NCBI RefSeq assembly: GCF_003368325.1
Contig: NZ_CP031468.1
Span: forward strand, 110,592-174,591
DNA length: 64,000 nucleotides
Direction: 5' to 3'
From: Paraburkholderia caffeinilytica
Lineage (GTDB): Bacteria > Pseudomonadota > Gammaproteobacteria > Burkholderiales > Burkholderiaceae
The translations under genes and the position numbers were made by a program. Under the pieces are notes generated by a model. It searched no databases and had not been told where the DNA came from. It saw only the letters and a list, made by a program, of their open reading frames with translations. Below, one piece after another: positions 46,774-54,794 of this stretch (position 1 is its first letter; every line of letters starts with the position of its first letter).

Positions 46774-47187
46774 GTGATTGACAATGAAACCAGAATCTCG
46801 TCAGCAGTCGTTGTCGATGAGTTGCGTCTGAATTTCCTTCCTCACTACCTGGGCGCGCAATACCTTCGGGGCGAGGCATTGGTGTACGACTGGGCTGCCC
46901 GCCTTTCGAGTGCCTACAAGGGCGGTTCGTGGGACTTCTTCCAGTTGTCGAACAGCGGCTTCTATATGGCTCCAGCGAATTGCGGACGGGTGCATGTGCG
47001 GTGGCACATGAACGGCTACAGCGACACGATGGGCGCTGACGCGTTCGGCATCGTCGTCACGCTGTTTGCCCTGTGCCATCTCGCGGAAAAGTGCGGCGAT
47101 GACAGGATCGTTGACCACTACCACGCGCTGCGGGCCTACGCGGCGCAGCACGTAGAGGCCGCCAACATTCTGCGCGCCATCGACTGA
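46774..47187 (+). CDS. Antirestriction protein, ArdB/KlcA family
   Basis: 137 aa. LNFLPHYLGAQYLRGEALVY, SSAYKGGSWDFFQLSNSGFYMAP and HYHALRAYAAQH are the ArdB/KlcA core. These proteins inhibit type I restriction enzymes and protect plasmids entering a new host. It starts at GTG 46774 with GGAG 6 nt upstream, inside the duplicated leader shared with the ParB-like gene opposite. First of a plus-strand run of plasmid housekeeping genes. Confidence 0.88.
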   Translation: MIDNETRISSAVVVDELRLNFLPHYLGAQYLRGEALVYDWAARLSSAYKGGSWDFFQLSNSGFYMAPANCGRVHVRWHMNGYSDTMGADAFGIVVTLFALCHLAEKCGDDRIVDHYHALRAYAAQHVEAANILRAID

Positions 47188-47249
47188 CGCATTGACCACT
47201 CACGGCCCTAGCCTGTGGGCTGGGGCTGATCCTGATATTGGGGAACAGC

Positions 47250-48083
47250 ATGGATACCACTTACCTGACAAGCCGCTTCGGACGCAACGCAGTTGGCACA
47301 CGATCGGATCGCCCGCTGACGAATGACGAGATTGCAGAGGTTGCCCCGTCGATCTTCGCGCTGTCCGCGCACGAAAGTCGCTCGGAACGGTACACCTACA
47401 TTCCAACCAGCGATGTACTGGACGGCCTGCGCAAGGAAGGTTTTCAACCCTTCATGGCCTGTCAGACCCGCGTACGCGCCGACGACAAGCGCGCACACAC
47501 AAAACATCTGGTCCGCCTGCGCCACGCCGACCAGGTCACGGGCCGCGAAGCCAACGAAATCATCCTTCTGAACAGCCATGATGGCAGCAGCAGCTACCAG
47601 ATGCTCGCCGGGATGTTCCGGTTTGTGTGCCAGAACGGTATGGTCTGCGGGGACACCATTGGTGATATCCGCGTGCCTCATAAGGGCGACGTAGTCGGCC
47701 AGGTAATCGAGGGGGCGTTCAAGGTGCTCGACAGCTTTGAGGCAGCGACCCATCAGCGAGAGGGGATGGCCGGTCTGGCATTGACCGACGGCGAACAGAC
47801 CGCTTTCGCACGGGCCGCGCTTGCGCTGCGGTACGACGACGAGAAGCCCGCGCCCATCACTGAGCAGCAACTATTAACACCGCATCGCATGGAGGATCGC
47901 GCACCGGACCTATGGACGACATTCAATCGCGTGCAGGAAAACATGATCAACGGCGGCCTGCGCGGTCGTAACGCGAATGGGCGGGCAACCACAACCCGCG
48001 CCGTCACCGGCATTGACCAGAACATCAGGCTCAACCGCGCCCTTTGGGTGCTCGCCGACGAACTGTGCCGCCTGCGCGGATGA
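47250..48083 (+). CDS. DUF932-type plasmid protein
   Basis: 277 aa. SRSERYTYIPTSDVLDGLRKEGFQPFMACQ, HLVRLRHADQVTG, EIILLNSHDGSSSYQMLAGMFRFVCQNGMV and NRALWVLADELCRLRG are the conserved blocks of DUF932/YfjQ-like proteins carried by plasmids and integrative elements. The biochemical role is unknown. ATG 47250 follows GGGGAACAGC; an upstream TTG would consume that site. Confidence 0.85.
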   Translation: MDTTYLTSRFGRNAVGTRSDRPLTNDEIAEVAPSIFALSAHESRSERYTYIPTSDVLDGLRKEGFQPFMACQTRVRADDKRAHTKHLVRLRHADQVTGREANEIILLNSHDGSSSYQMLAGMFRFVCQNGMVCGDTIGDIRVPHKGDVVGQVIEGAFKVLDSFEAATHQREGMAGLALTDGEQTAFARAALALRYDDEKPAPITEQQLLTPHRMEDRAPDLWTTFNRVQENMINGGLRGRNANGRATTTRAVTGIDQNIRLNRALWVLADELCRLRG

Positions 48084-48134
48084 CAGGTGCGCCCGGCCTT
48101 CGCGCCGGGCATGACCTCAACTATGGAAACCGAC

Positions 48135-48434
48135 ATGGATACCGCTCACATCCGCCCAACGTGGCTGACCGCCCTCCTTCCGCTGCTGGCCGTCTATCAA
48201 TACGGCGATCGTTCCCTGGTGCGCGCGGAACTGTTCCGCATGGCCTTGTCCGCCGATGCCGCCGCGCGCTCCGCCGAAGCACTCGACCGGATTGCCAACA
48301 TGCTGGACCGCGACGGGCACCCAATCGACATGCACCGGGAAGAGTTGCGCGCGATAGCCCGCAACGCTCTCTCCGAGTTTCATCGTGTGCCGCCCCGTGC
48401 CCCGCAGCCTGCCCTACCCGAGTCAGGATTTTAA
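48135..48434 (+). CDS. Small plasmid hypothetical protein
   Basis: 99 aa from ATG 48135 (GGAAA just upstream); ATG 48123 is also possible. Mainly helical: SLVRAELFRMALSADAAARSAEALDRIANML. No family recognised. 51 bp after the DUF932 gene and 45 bp before ssb, same strand. A GCCCGGC-CTTCGC-GCCGGGC hairpin (about 48088-48110) lies between it and the DUF932 gene. Confidence 0.6.
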   Translation: MDTAHIRPTWLTALLPLLAVYQYGDRSLVRAELFRMALSADAAARSAEALDRIANMLDRDGHPIDMHREELRAIARNALSEFHRVPPRAPQPALPESGF

Positions 48435-48479
48435 CGAAAGTTGCCCTCTGTTTCATTCAAACTGTCAGGAGTACAAATC

Positions 48480-48842
48480 ATGAACAAGCTTTTCTTTACT
48501 GGCCGTGTTGCCGCCGCCCCTGTGCTTGCGAATCACGGTGATTCGAAGGTGACGAAATTCACCCTGATTTTCAACGAGTACGCCGGTCGCGACGAAGGCA
48601 GCGGTGAAGCGAAAGAGCGTCAGGTGAGAATCCAGTTCACCGCCTTTGGTTCGCGCGGTGGGGCCATCGCCAGAAACGTTCTGAAGGGCGATCAACTGAT
48701 CGTTGAGGCGAAGCTGTCGAACAACGATTTCACGGACGGTGAAGGCATCGAGCGTTACGGATACAACTTCACGGTCGATAACTTCGACTTCGGCGCGCCC
48801 GGTGAACTCAAACGGGCGCAACTGGCGCGGCGTCAGGAATGA
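48480..48842 (+). CDS. ssb: Single-stranded DNA-binding protein (plasmid type)
   Basis: 120 aa OB-fold SSB: MNKLFFTGRVAAAPVLANHG, KVTKFTLIFNEYAG, VRIQFTAFGSRG and AKLSNNDFTDGEGIERYGYN. It lacks the acidic tail ending in ...DDIPF that chromosomal SSB uses to recruit partners; it stops at LARRQE. AGGAG is 8 nt before ATG 48480. It likely coats transferred single strands. A GCCCCGG-TTCAT-CCGGGGC dyad follows at about 48850-48872. Confidence 0.87.
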   Translation: MNKLFFTGRVAAAPVLANHGDSKVTKFTLIFNEYAGRDEGSGEAKERQVRIQFTAFGSRGGAIARNVLKGDQLIVEAKLSNNDFTDGEGIERYGYNFTVDNFDFGAPGELKRAQLARRQE

Positions 48843-49289
48843 TGCATGGTGGCCCCGGTTCATGCCGGGGCTGTTGATCAGTACAGGAGATGACGCTGAA
48901 ACCGTGGGCTGCGGTGGTTCCTTCCGGCCCATGCCTGGCCGAAATAGCCTCAGCGGCATGGGCGTCCCAGGCGTCCGGAAAGGGCACCCCCTTCCTGCCA
49001 AACCTTGAGTCCGGATAACCGCAGGCGTCACGCGCGCGCCGGCGCGCCCGGATCGAGGCGCACGGGGACCCGCGCCAGTAGGCGTGGGGAGAGCGCCGGC
49101 GCGGCGCAGTAGCGCCGGGACGATCCGGTACAGCGCAAGCGAACCGCAGCCGGGGTCGTCAAGCAGCCGCAGGCTGCGTGTTTCCTCCGCGGCGAAGCCG
49201 TGGGGGCTGGATCCAGGATCGGCTTGCGGACCTTCGAGGCCAGCGCTGTCGTACGATCCCGTACACGGACTCAATCAACAGGACCAGAG
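48843..49289. other. GC-rich leader region
   Basis: About 450 bp, very GC-rich with several short dyads, beginning with the likely ssb terminator hairpin (CCCCGG...CCGGGG, no clear T-tract). No coding frame I trust. Confidence 0.35.
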
Positions 49290-49535
49290 ATGGAAGAGAG
49301 AACGATTTACGCTGGTGCAGACGGACTGGCACGTCTCGAGGTGCACATGGTTGTGGCCTGGCGCGAACGGACGCGAGGAACTGGCGTTGGGTACCGTCGC
49401 GAATGTTTCGGCGGCATGGTTGTCGGGCTTGCGCTGGCCGATGCCGTCGATGCAACAGTGCCGTTCGGCATCGCCGCTTTTATCACCGAACGCGGGTACG
49501 AGGCCGAATCCTCCTACTCCGGACAATCAAGGTAA
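49290..49535 (+). CDS. Small hypothetical plasmid protein
   Basis: 81 aa from ATG 49290 (EERTIYAGADGLARLEVHMV, FGGMVVGLALADAVDATVPFG, IAAFITERGYEAES). AGGACCAGAG precedes the start. It ends 4 bp before the next gene, which argues it is real and cotranscribed. Unknown family. Confidence 0.5.
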   Translation: MEERTIYAGADGLARLEVHMVVAWRERTRGTGVGYRRECFGGMVVGLALADAVDATVPFGIAAFITERGYEAESSYSGQSR

Positions 49536-49539
49536 CACC

Positions 49540-50217
49540 ATGAACATTGCGCCCCGGCCGAAAACGCACCGGATTACCAGCGACGTGCCCGAGCACCTCC
49601 TCGAGGCATTCCAGCACACCATCGCCGAGTTTTTTGCGAACGCGCACGGCGGCCAGACGCCGGCGCAGCGCGCAGCGGAGATCCGCGCTGGCGATCGTGA
49701 CCGCGGCCTCGATTCGCTCCTGCAGCTCGTTGACATGGCCGAAGGCGACACCGAACAGGCGGAGACCGTCGCCGAATTTCTCGCGGGCCTGTACAACGGC
49801 ACCGACTACCGTCTCGACCTCACGGCGCTGCGGGCGCCGGACGACGATCTGTTCGAGCACTGTCTCGCCGTGCTGCGACTCGACCACCGCCCGACTGGTG
49901 AAGTGCACGGCTATTTTCCTGGCGGTGAGCGGCGCCGGCAGCAGATAATCACGCGCTGGAATCTGGACAAACGTCCGGCCAGAGCCGGCGCCGCTTCATG
50001 GCGAACGCTATCAGGCCAGCTATGTGACGTATCAGGAAGCACCAGGTTATCGCGATATGACGCTGGTAGCGGTGATCGACGGGAACCCTGCACGCCAGCA
50101 GCCGATCGAACTAGACTTTTCAACTGGCGCCTCGGAGCGTATAGCCGCGATCTTATCTACCTGCATCGCGGGGCCTGGCGGCCGCGTGAGTGGCACGAAG
50201 GGCCACTCGACATGTAG
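49540..50217 (+). CDS. DUF7673-like plasmid protein with a scrambled 3' part
   Basis: 225 aa by open frame. Residues 1-148 look intact (EHLLEAFQHTIAEFFANAHG, DRGLDSLLQLVDMAEGDTEQ, YNGTDYRLDLTALRAPDDDL, RRQQIITRWNLDK), and I associate them with DUF7673 proteins of Burkholderia plasmids. After that the frame loses protein-like character, while a neighbouring frame reads PEPAPLHGERYQASYVTYQE and TLVAVIDGNPARQQPIELDF. The original frame then looks good again at SRDLIYLHRGAWRPREWHEG. Two frameshifts, or two overlapping genes, are possible. Confidence 0.5.
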   Translation: MNIAPRPKTHRITSDVPEHLLEAFQHTIAEFFANAHGGQTPAQRAAEIRAGDRDRGLDSLLQLVDMAEGDTEQAETVAEFLAGLYNGTDYRLDLTALRAPDDDLFEHCLAVLRLDHRPTGEVHGYFPGGERRRQQIITRWNLDKRPARAGAASWRTLSGQLCDVSGSTRLSRYDAGSGDRREPCTPAADRTRLFNWRLGAYSRDLIYLHRGAWRPREWHEGPLDM

Positions 50218-50312
50218 GAAGGCGAACTGCGGCCGCAGTGGCTTTAGATTCCGGGCGCACGCCTTATGCGCCAGTAGTTGAGACGAACGTAAGAGTACCA
50301 GGGGGAAAGCAT

Positions 50313-50579
50313 ATGGCAGTTGACACAAACACGACAATCCGACGCGAATGCTTGCAGCCCGCGATCTACTGGGCCAAACCGACCGGGGCAGAAATCCAGG
50401 AGGTAGTGCGGCTGGCCGGTTTTACGGGACGTAGTGCAGCGGAATTTCTGGACCTCGCTGACAAGAGCGGGCGGCAGATACGTCGTTGGATCAGCGGCGA
50501 AAATGAAATCCCCTATTCCGCATGGGCGCTACTCTGCCATGCCGCCGGATTTGGCCATATCTGGGAAACAGAAGAGTAG
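50313..50579 (+). CDS. Small HTH plasmid regulator-like protein
   Basis: 88 aa. IQEVVRLAGFTGRSAAEFLD, LADKSGRQIRRWISGENEIP and YSAWALLCHAAGFGHIW fit an Xre-like HTH of the kind found in plasmid and ICE small regulators. GGGGGAAA lies 6 nt before ATG 50313. Likely a local transcription regulator. Confidence 0.65.
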   Translation: MAVDTNTTIRRECLQPAIYWAKPTGAEIQEVVRLAGFTGRSAAEFLDLADKSGRQIRRWISGENEIPYSAWALLCHAAGFGHIWETEE

Positions 50580-50984
50580 CCTCGATACGCTGATGATTCG
50601 CAATCCTGCGGTTCCTGTATCACGCCGGGGGCGCGACTAATCGGGGTGCCCCTTCAAGATTCGGACGTTTACGTACGCGAGGCTGGGGCCATCCCAGTAT
50701 TTCCGAGTCTTCAGATGCCCTCTTCCCTGACGGCCTCCCCGAGTGTGTCAGGTAACAAAACGAAAAAAGAGCGATGCCATGTCGGGTTGCAACCGGCTTT
50801 GCGCCGTGAGCGATCCTCTCCGGGGAACGACACCCGGGCTGGGACCCGACACCTGCAACCATCTGCCCGGATGAATACATGCCGTGCAAGGCAGCTTGTG
50901 CACATTTGTTACGCGTAACGAAATAGCATATTTATCGTTATGTATAACGTAAAATAGATTTGGTCAACCGCACCAGGATGGATC
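50580..50984. other. Intergenic region before the AT-hook gene
   Basis: 405 bp; GC-rich first, then AT-rich from 50900 with the palindromes listed separately. No gene supported. Confidence 0.35.
50908..50949. promoter_or_regulatory. Two palindromes upstream of the AT-hook gene
   Basis: GTTACGCGTAAC (50908-50919) is a perfect 12-bp palindrome; CGTTAT-GT-ATAACG (50936-50949) is a perfect 6+6 dyad. They lie 36-77 bp before ATG 50985, in promoter position. The first overlaps GTAACGAAAT, a motif that recurs as GTAACGAAAAAT inside the gene (51129-51140) and at its end (51505-51516). Confidence 0.5.
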
Positions 50985-51518
50985 ATGCCTTCACCGGCAA
51001 ACGACAAGGTAACCGGCATCACGGAAAAGCGTGGCCGTGGCCGGCCACGGAAACCGGATGCGATGTCGAACGCTGAGCGTCAGGCAGCGTGGCGAGCCCG
51101 ACATGGCGCGCACACAAAATCCGTTACTGTAACGAAAAATACCCCTCCGCCTGCCGACGCCCATGACGCCCTGGTGCGGGAGTGCGAGCAGCTGCGTGGT
51201 GAACTGGTACAGGCGCGGCGCGAGCTTAAGACTGTGTCACGGGCGAAGCCGTCTGCCCAAGCTCCTTCTGACGTGGCGACAGTCCTCGGACGGCTTCCGC
51301 GTCAGGAAGACGCCGATTCTGGCGAGCGGCGTCTGCACCTGACGATGACTGGCACCCAGTTTTTCGCGCTGGAGCGGTTGGGCGCGCACTTCGGCCTGTC
51401 CCGGCGCGCGGTGATCGAGCGCATGATCGACTGGGCCGACGACACGTTTTCGAGGTCGCTTTACGACGACGAAGCCGCATTTAACCGTTACATCGACCGT
51501 GACCGTAACGAAAAATAA
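50985..51518 (+). CDS. AT-hook/RHH-like plasmid DNA-binding protein
   Basis: 177 aa. An AT-hook RGRGRPRKPDAMS sits at about residues 17-29, followed by NAERQAAWRARH, which resembles small plasmid regulators. Residues 70-90 may form a short coiled coil (LVRECEQLRGELVQARRELK). The C-terminal GTQFFALERLGAHFGLSRRAVIERMIDWAD looks like a ribbon-helix-helix or related dimer domain. Probably a plasmid regulator acting on the palindromes upstream (autoregulation inferred). Confidence 0.6.
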   Translation: MPSPANDKVTGITEKRGRGRPRKPDAMSNAERQAAWRARHGAHTKSVTVTKNTPPPADAHDALVRECEQLRGELVQARRELKTVSRAKPSAQAPSDVATVLGRLPRQEDADSGERRLHLTMTGTQFFALERLGAHFGLSRRAVIERMIDWADDTFSRSLYDDEAAFNRYIDRDRNEK

Positions 51519-51621
51519 TCCCCCTACTGACTGGATCGGCACGAGCCAGTTCAAGAACCTGCAGGACCGGTTCCGCCAGTGGTGGTCCGTGACAGGCGAC
51601 GTCCCTAAACGCATGATGTAA
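51499..51621 (+). CDS. Possible small ORF overlapping the AT-hook gene end
   Basis: 40 codons from GTG 51499: VTVTKNNPPTDWIGTSQFKN, then LQDRFRQWWSVTGDVPKRMM, stop at 51621. It overlaps the previous gene by 20 bp. The middle looks like protein (Trp/Phe spacing). No clear ribosome-binding site. It could instead be the displaced tail of the AT-hook gene after a frameshift. Confidence 0.3.
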   Translation: MTVTKNNPPTDWIGTSQFKNLQDRFRQWWSVTGDVPKRMM

Positions 51622-51733
51622 TCGGTTTTGACAACGCACAGGCACCTTGAATGGCGGCACCCCGCGAAGCATGGCCGGCGGGTTGGTTGATCACACGCCA
51701 TCGTCCGCTTGCCACTGCCACACGAAATGCTCG

Positions 51734-52210
51734 TCACGATCCCTTCGCAGCAGCGCGCCGCAATAACCGAGGGTCGGTCAACCACTCATCACGCGCTCCA
51801 ACCAGGACGAGCGCGAAGTCCGGATGATTGGGATTGAGCAAATAATTGGATTCTGCAGGAACGACCGCACTGGGAACAGCCAGCACGGCGCTGGTTCGCT
51901 TCCGCTCCCACGCCGATCCAAGTTGCTGCAGTTCGGCCCGCGCTGAAATGTCCCGCCAGTCGCGAGGCAAACTGGCGGGATCGATACGTTCGACGATTTT
52001 CTCCGGGATAGTGGCCGGGATCATCACATAGCGGGCGCGCAGCGGTGAATCCTGGACCAACATCTCGAGCAGCGCGAGCGATTGCGTCTGCGCCGTATAC
52101 ACCATCGCGACGCCTTTGGGATTCCACCGGCCACCGTACAATCGCGCTCCTTCCCCAGAAAAAGCGGTATCCGCATATCGTTCAGTCACCACCCGCCATG
52201 CCGTGAACAT
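51734..52210 (-). CDS. RES-domain toxin
   Basis: 158 aa. RES-family core: RLYGGRWNPKGVAMVYTAQ (the GGRWN-G..YT signature), SLALLEMLVQ (catalytic Glu region) and PAESNYLLNPNHPDF (the E-SNYLLNP-H signature). RES toxins such as ParT and MbcT deplete NAD or modify a target. The ATG (52210) overlaps the antitoxin stop (TGATG), so translation is coupled. It acts as plasmid addiction or phage defence; family-based inference. Confidence 0.92.
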   Translation of the reverse strand: MFTAWRVVTERYADTAFSGEGARLYGGRWNPKGVAMVYTAQTQSLALLEMLVQDSPLRARYVMIPATIPEKIVERIDPASLPRDWRDISARAELQQLGSAWERKRTSAVLAVPSAVVPAESNYLLNPNHPDFALVLVGARDEWLTDPRLLRRAAAKGS

Positions 52211-52650
52211 CACGCAAACACGCCATGCTCGATGCGTCCCAGCGTATCCATCACGCTATCGGTGCCAATGTCGGTATCGACAAGACTCAGTGGCGTGGCG
52301 TCTTCCAGGGCAGCAACCGGCATCTTAAGCCAGGCGAGTGCCAGGTCGAGATCGTCAAACACCTCGGCAGCGCGCGCTGCGACACGCGCGAGTCGCAGCA
52401 GCTTGGCTGACTCCTCACGGCTCAACACCCCTTCCCGCTTGCGACGCGCCAAGGTCCGCTCCGGGATATCGAGCGCCTGCGCCAGTTCTGCTTGCGAAAG
52501 TCCGATGGATTTGAGCATCGCGTCCAGCGCCCGCGACGAAATGCCGTGGCGGACGACCTCCACCCATTCAAGGCCGGATCGGGGAGAACGCGGAAATACC
52601 GACCGGCCTCCCAGTAATGAATCGGCTGATACCTTCTCGATGACGTTCAC
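52210..52650 (-). CDS. Xre/MbcA/ParS antitoxin
   Basis: 146 aa. GISSRALDAMLKSIGLSQAELAQALDIPERTLARRKREGVL is the Xre-like HTH; LRLARVAARAAEVFDDLDLALAWLKMPVAALEDATPLSLVDT is the DUF2384 toxin-binding domain (each quoted in pieces: SIGLSQAELAQALDIPERTL; LAWLKMPVAALEDATPLSL). GTG 52650 is chosen because a strong AGGAGGTGA precedes it by 5 nt; an ATG at 52668 lies almost on the promoter -10. Binds and neutralises the RES toxin downstream. Confidence 0.9.
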   Translation of the reverse strand: MNVIEKVSADSLLGGRSVFPRSPRSGLEWVEVVRHGISSRALDAMLKSIGLSQAELAQALDIPERTLARRKREGVLSREESAKLLRLARVAARAAEVFDDLDLALAWLKMPVAALEDATPLSLVDTDIGTDSVMDTLGRIEHGVFA

Positions 52651-52661
52651 GGTTTCACCTC

Positions 52662-52697
52662 CTGCCATTTGGCATCTATTTTATACCAAAATGGCAG
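52662..52697 (-). promoter_or_regulatory. Toxin-antitoxin promoter/operator
   Basis: CTGCCATTTGG (52662-52672) and CCAAAATGGCAG (52686-52697) form an imperfect dyad. On the minus strand TATAAAAT sits between the arms and can serve as -10 for the antitoxin-toxin operon, so binding by the Xre antitoxin would block its own transcription. Confidence 0.6.
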
Positions 52698-52854
52698 AGA
52701 CGGTAGCTGCTGCTGGGGCGTCGCCGGTCCGGGCGGGACTGCCGGCTACTTTCAGCGAGAGATTGCGCCAAAACCCCTTGGGGGGTGTGCCATGAACGTG
52801 TTTGTAATTTGAACGCGATGTTGTACCCGAGACGGAGGAAGTGCACCTTTGCCT

Positions 52855-54351
52855 CTACTTGCGTTGCACTCGCGCGGCCTTTCTAAGTTCGCCGGCAACA
52901 AAGGAACCAAACGTATTGGCGATATCCGGAAAGGTCAGGATGTTCGCCTCTGTTACCTGGGCAGGTTTAAGCATCTGGCGTTCAATCGCCCGGAGCCCCA
53001 TAGTGCTCGATGCGACAAACTTGCGGACAAGGTCCTCCCGTTTCTTCTTGTCTGCCGTGTCAAAGTATTCGCGCGCGAGGCGAATCTCTTCGTGTCGACG
53101 GTGTTCGGCTGCGGCGTTAGCTGCCGCCAAGTTGGCAGCTACCGCTTTTTGAATGTTGGAATTGGAGTCCTGTTGAACCGTCGCCGCGTCAACCAGTTGC
53201 GCCTGAATTAACTCAACCTGCTTATCGGCTTCGGACACTCGGTAGTTGTCCGAAAGGGCTTTCATCATGTACCCCGCAGCCGTTTTAATCTTGTCGCCCT
53301 GTCGGATTCTCCACCGGGTGTATTCGATGGCCTGTTGAATGCGCTCATCGGTCCACACTGCCCGGTTCTGCGCGATTGTCTCAAACTGCTTTTCGGACAG
53401 CGCGAATTCGTTCTGCAGCGTCATGAAAAGCGCTACCGAATTGAGCATATCCGCCTTGGAGGCCACAGCTGCCTCCTTGCGCTTGAGCCTGAAGCGAATC
53501 TGGTCTTTCTTTCGCGAACCCGGAGTCCCTGCCCGGGTTTCATACGACAGCTCGATGTCAGACAGCTCGTTGATTTGGCTCACGGCTGGCTCTAGGTAAT
53601 CACGCTTGAAGTATTTGAATTCAGCGTTGTTTGCCCATGACTTTCCGGGCAGGTTTCTAACGAGGTCCAGCGGCAGCCACTCCGTTACCGCGTTCGGAAC
53701 AAATGGCAGGACATGGTCGTAGATTGCGCGCGCATAGATAAGCGTAAATCTCGAGGTGATTAACAGGCTAGTCCAGTAAGAATTCTGGGGGTCCTTGATG
53801 AGGCGTTGCAGCTCAACCGGCACCCTGAATCGAATCCGACCATTTCTGACACTGACGCGGCCTATCAGCTCAAGCCAGTCGCCATCCTCATTTTCGACCA
53901 CCAAGTCGTGGTCATCCGCCTCATCATCGACTGCCCTGCCCTTTTCCTCACCGCTTTCAACGGACTCTTCCACCATCCGTCCAGCCGAATCGACCGACAA
54001 GACTGGCGCGCTTGTCACTTCGAGCATGGAAGATTTGACGCTACGAATGACGCTGGAAAAATGCTTCTTGTTTTTACTGTCATAGCGCATCAGCCATTTG
54101 AAAAAGCTGAGGGTGACATCGTAGGCTTCCTGGACTTCAGGTTCCTGCGCGACGATAAAGTAGGCGGCGTCAACGAAACGCCTAGCGGATAGACCGAGGC
54201 CAATAATGCGGGCAAAGACCCGGTTCTTTTGATAGCCGATATCCTTGTCAGAGACGGCCTCATTGATAGACCCGCGTGTCGGCGCCATTTCGACGAAAAG
54301 GTCAAGCGCATATTGAAGCGGGGTCACTCGCCGTTCGACGCTGCTGGCCAT
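52855..54351 (-). CDS. Replication initiator, Rep_3-like (RepB type)
   Basis: 498 aa. Residues 1-110 (MASSVERRVTPLQYALDLFV, GYQKNRVFARIIGLGLSARR) and the winged-helix block SYWTSLLITSRFTLIYARAIYDHVLPF (quoted here in part) with KYFKRDYLEPAVSQINELSD resemble Rep_3-family plasmid initiators found on Burkholderiales megaplasmids. The acidic stretch at about 137-160 (SGEEKGRAVDDEADDHDLVV) is a linker. It is transcribed away from an iteron cluster that begins 61 bp before ATG 54351, the usual arrangement for self-regulated initiators. No other initiator is visible. Confidence 0.75.
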   Translation of the reverse strand: MASSVERRVTPLQYALDLFVEMAPTRGSINEAVSDKDIGYQKNRVFARIIGLGLSARRFVDAAYFIVAQEPEVQEAYDVTLSFFKWLMRYDSKNKKHFSSVIRSVKSSMLEVTSAPVLSVDSAGRMVEESVESGEEKGRAVDDEADDHDLVVENEDGDWLELIGRVSVRNGRIRFRVPVELQRLIKDPQNSYWTSLLITSRFTLIYARAIYDHVLPFVPNAVTEWLPLDLVRNLPGKSWANNAEFKYFKRDYLEPAVSQINELSDIELSYETRAGTPGSRKKDQIRFRLKRKEAAVASKADMLNSVALFMTLQNEFALSEKQFETIAQNRAVWTDERIQQAIEYTRWRIRQGDKIKTAAGYMMKALSDNYRVSEADKQVELIQAQLVDAATVQQDSNSNIQKAVAANLAAANAAAEHRRHEEIRLAREYFDTADKKKREDLVRKFVASSTMGLRAIERQMLKPAQVTEANILTFPDIANTFGSFVAGELRKAARVQRK

Positions 54352-54555
54352 GCCTGTTCCCTGAAAATGCAGCTATTCTTAAGCCAAAATTTCAGCAGAC
54401 TCTAAGCATATAAAGGTGAGATGTCAATGGATGCGTCTCACCTTTCGCGCCGTCGACGACCGCGGGTACAACATCTCTCACCTTCGGTACAACAAGTCTC
54501 ACCGTCAATTCAGACACGTGCGCCCAAACCTCTGCGCGGCCGGGATTCCGCCCGC

Positions 54556-54564
54556 TTATCCACA
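54556..54564 (+). other. DnaA box
   Basis: TTATCCACA, the perfect consensus 9-mer, within the iteron cluster. Host DnaA would assist the plasmid initiator in opening the origin. Confidence 0.7.
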
Positions 54565-54755
54565 GACCTGCCGCCAAATCTCTCACCTCGGGACCGGCTA
54601 TGGCACCTTCTCTCACCTTCGGGTCCACGGAGTCTCACTTTTTACCCTTCTGATTTCTCACCTGCGAGGTACATTATCTCTCACCTTTGACACATCAACT
54701 CTCACCCCACAGGTGTTAACCTGTTGATTTTAAAGGATCCCAATCTTCCCTGTTA

Positions 54756-54794
54756 GTTTGTAGGTTCGTTTTTTTTATAAAACAACCTACAAAC
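54756..54794. repeat. AT-rich dyad beside the iterons
   Basis: GTTTGTAGGTT (54756-54766) and AACCTACAAAC (54784-54794) are perfect inverted 11-mers around CG, eight T and ATAAAAC. It could be the DNA unwinding element or a terminator/attenuator; its position next to the iterons favours an origin role. Confidence 0.5.

Noticed and set aside
48843..49289. Possible structured RNA in the GC-rich region after ssb
   Set aside because: Several short GC dyads exist, as expected by chance at this GC content; none is long or has a promoter/terminator pair.
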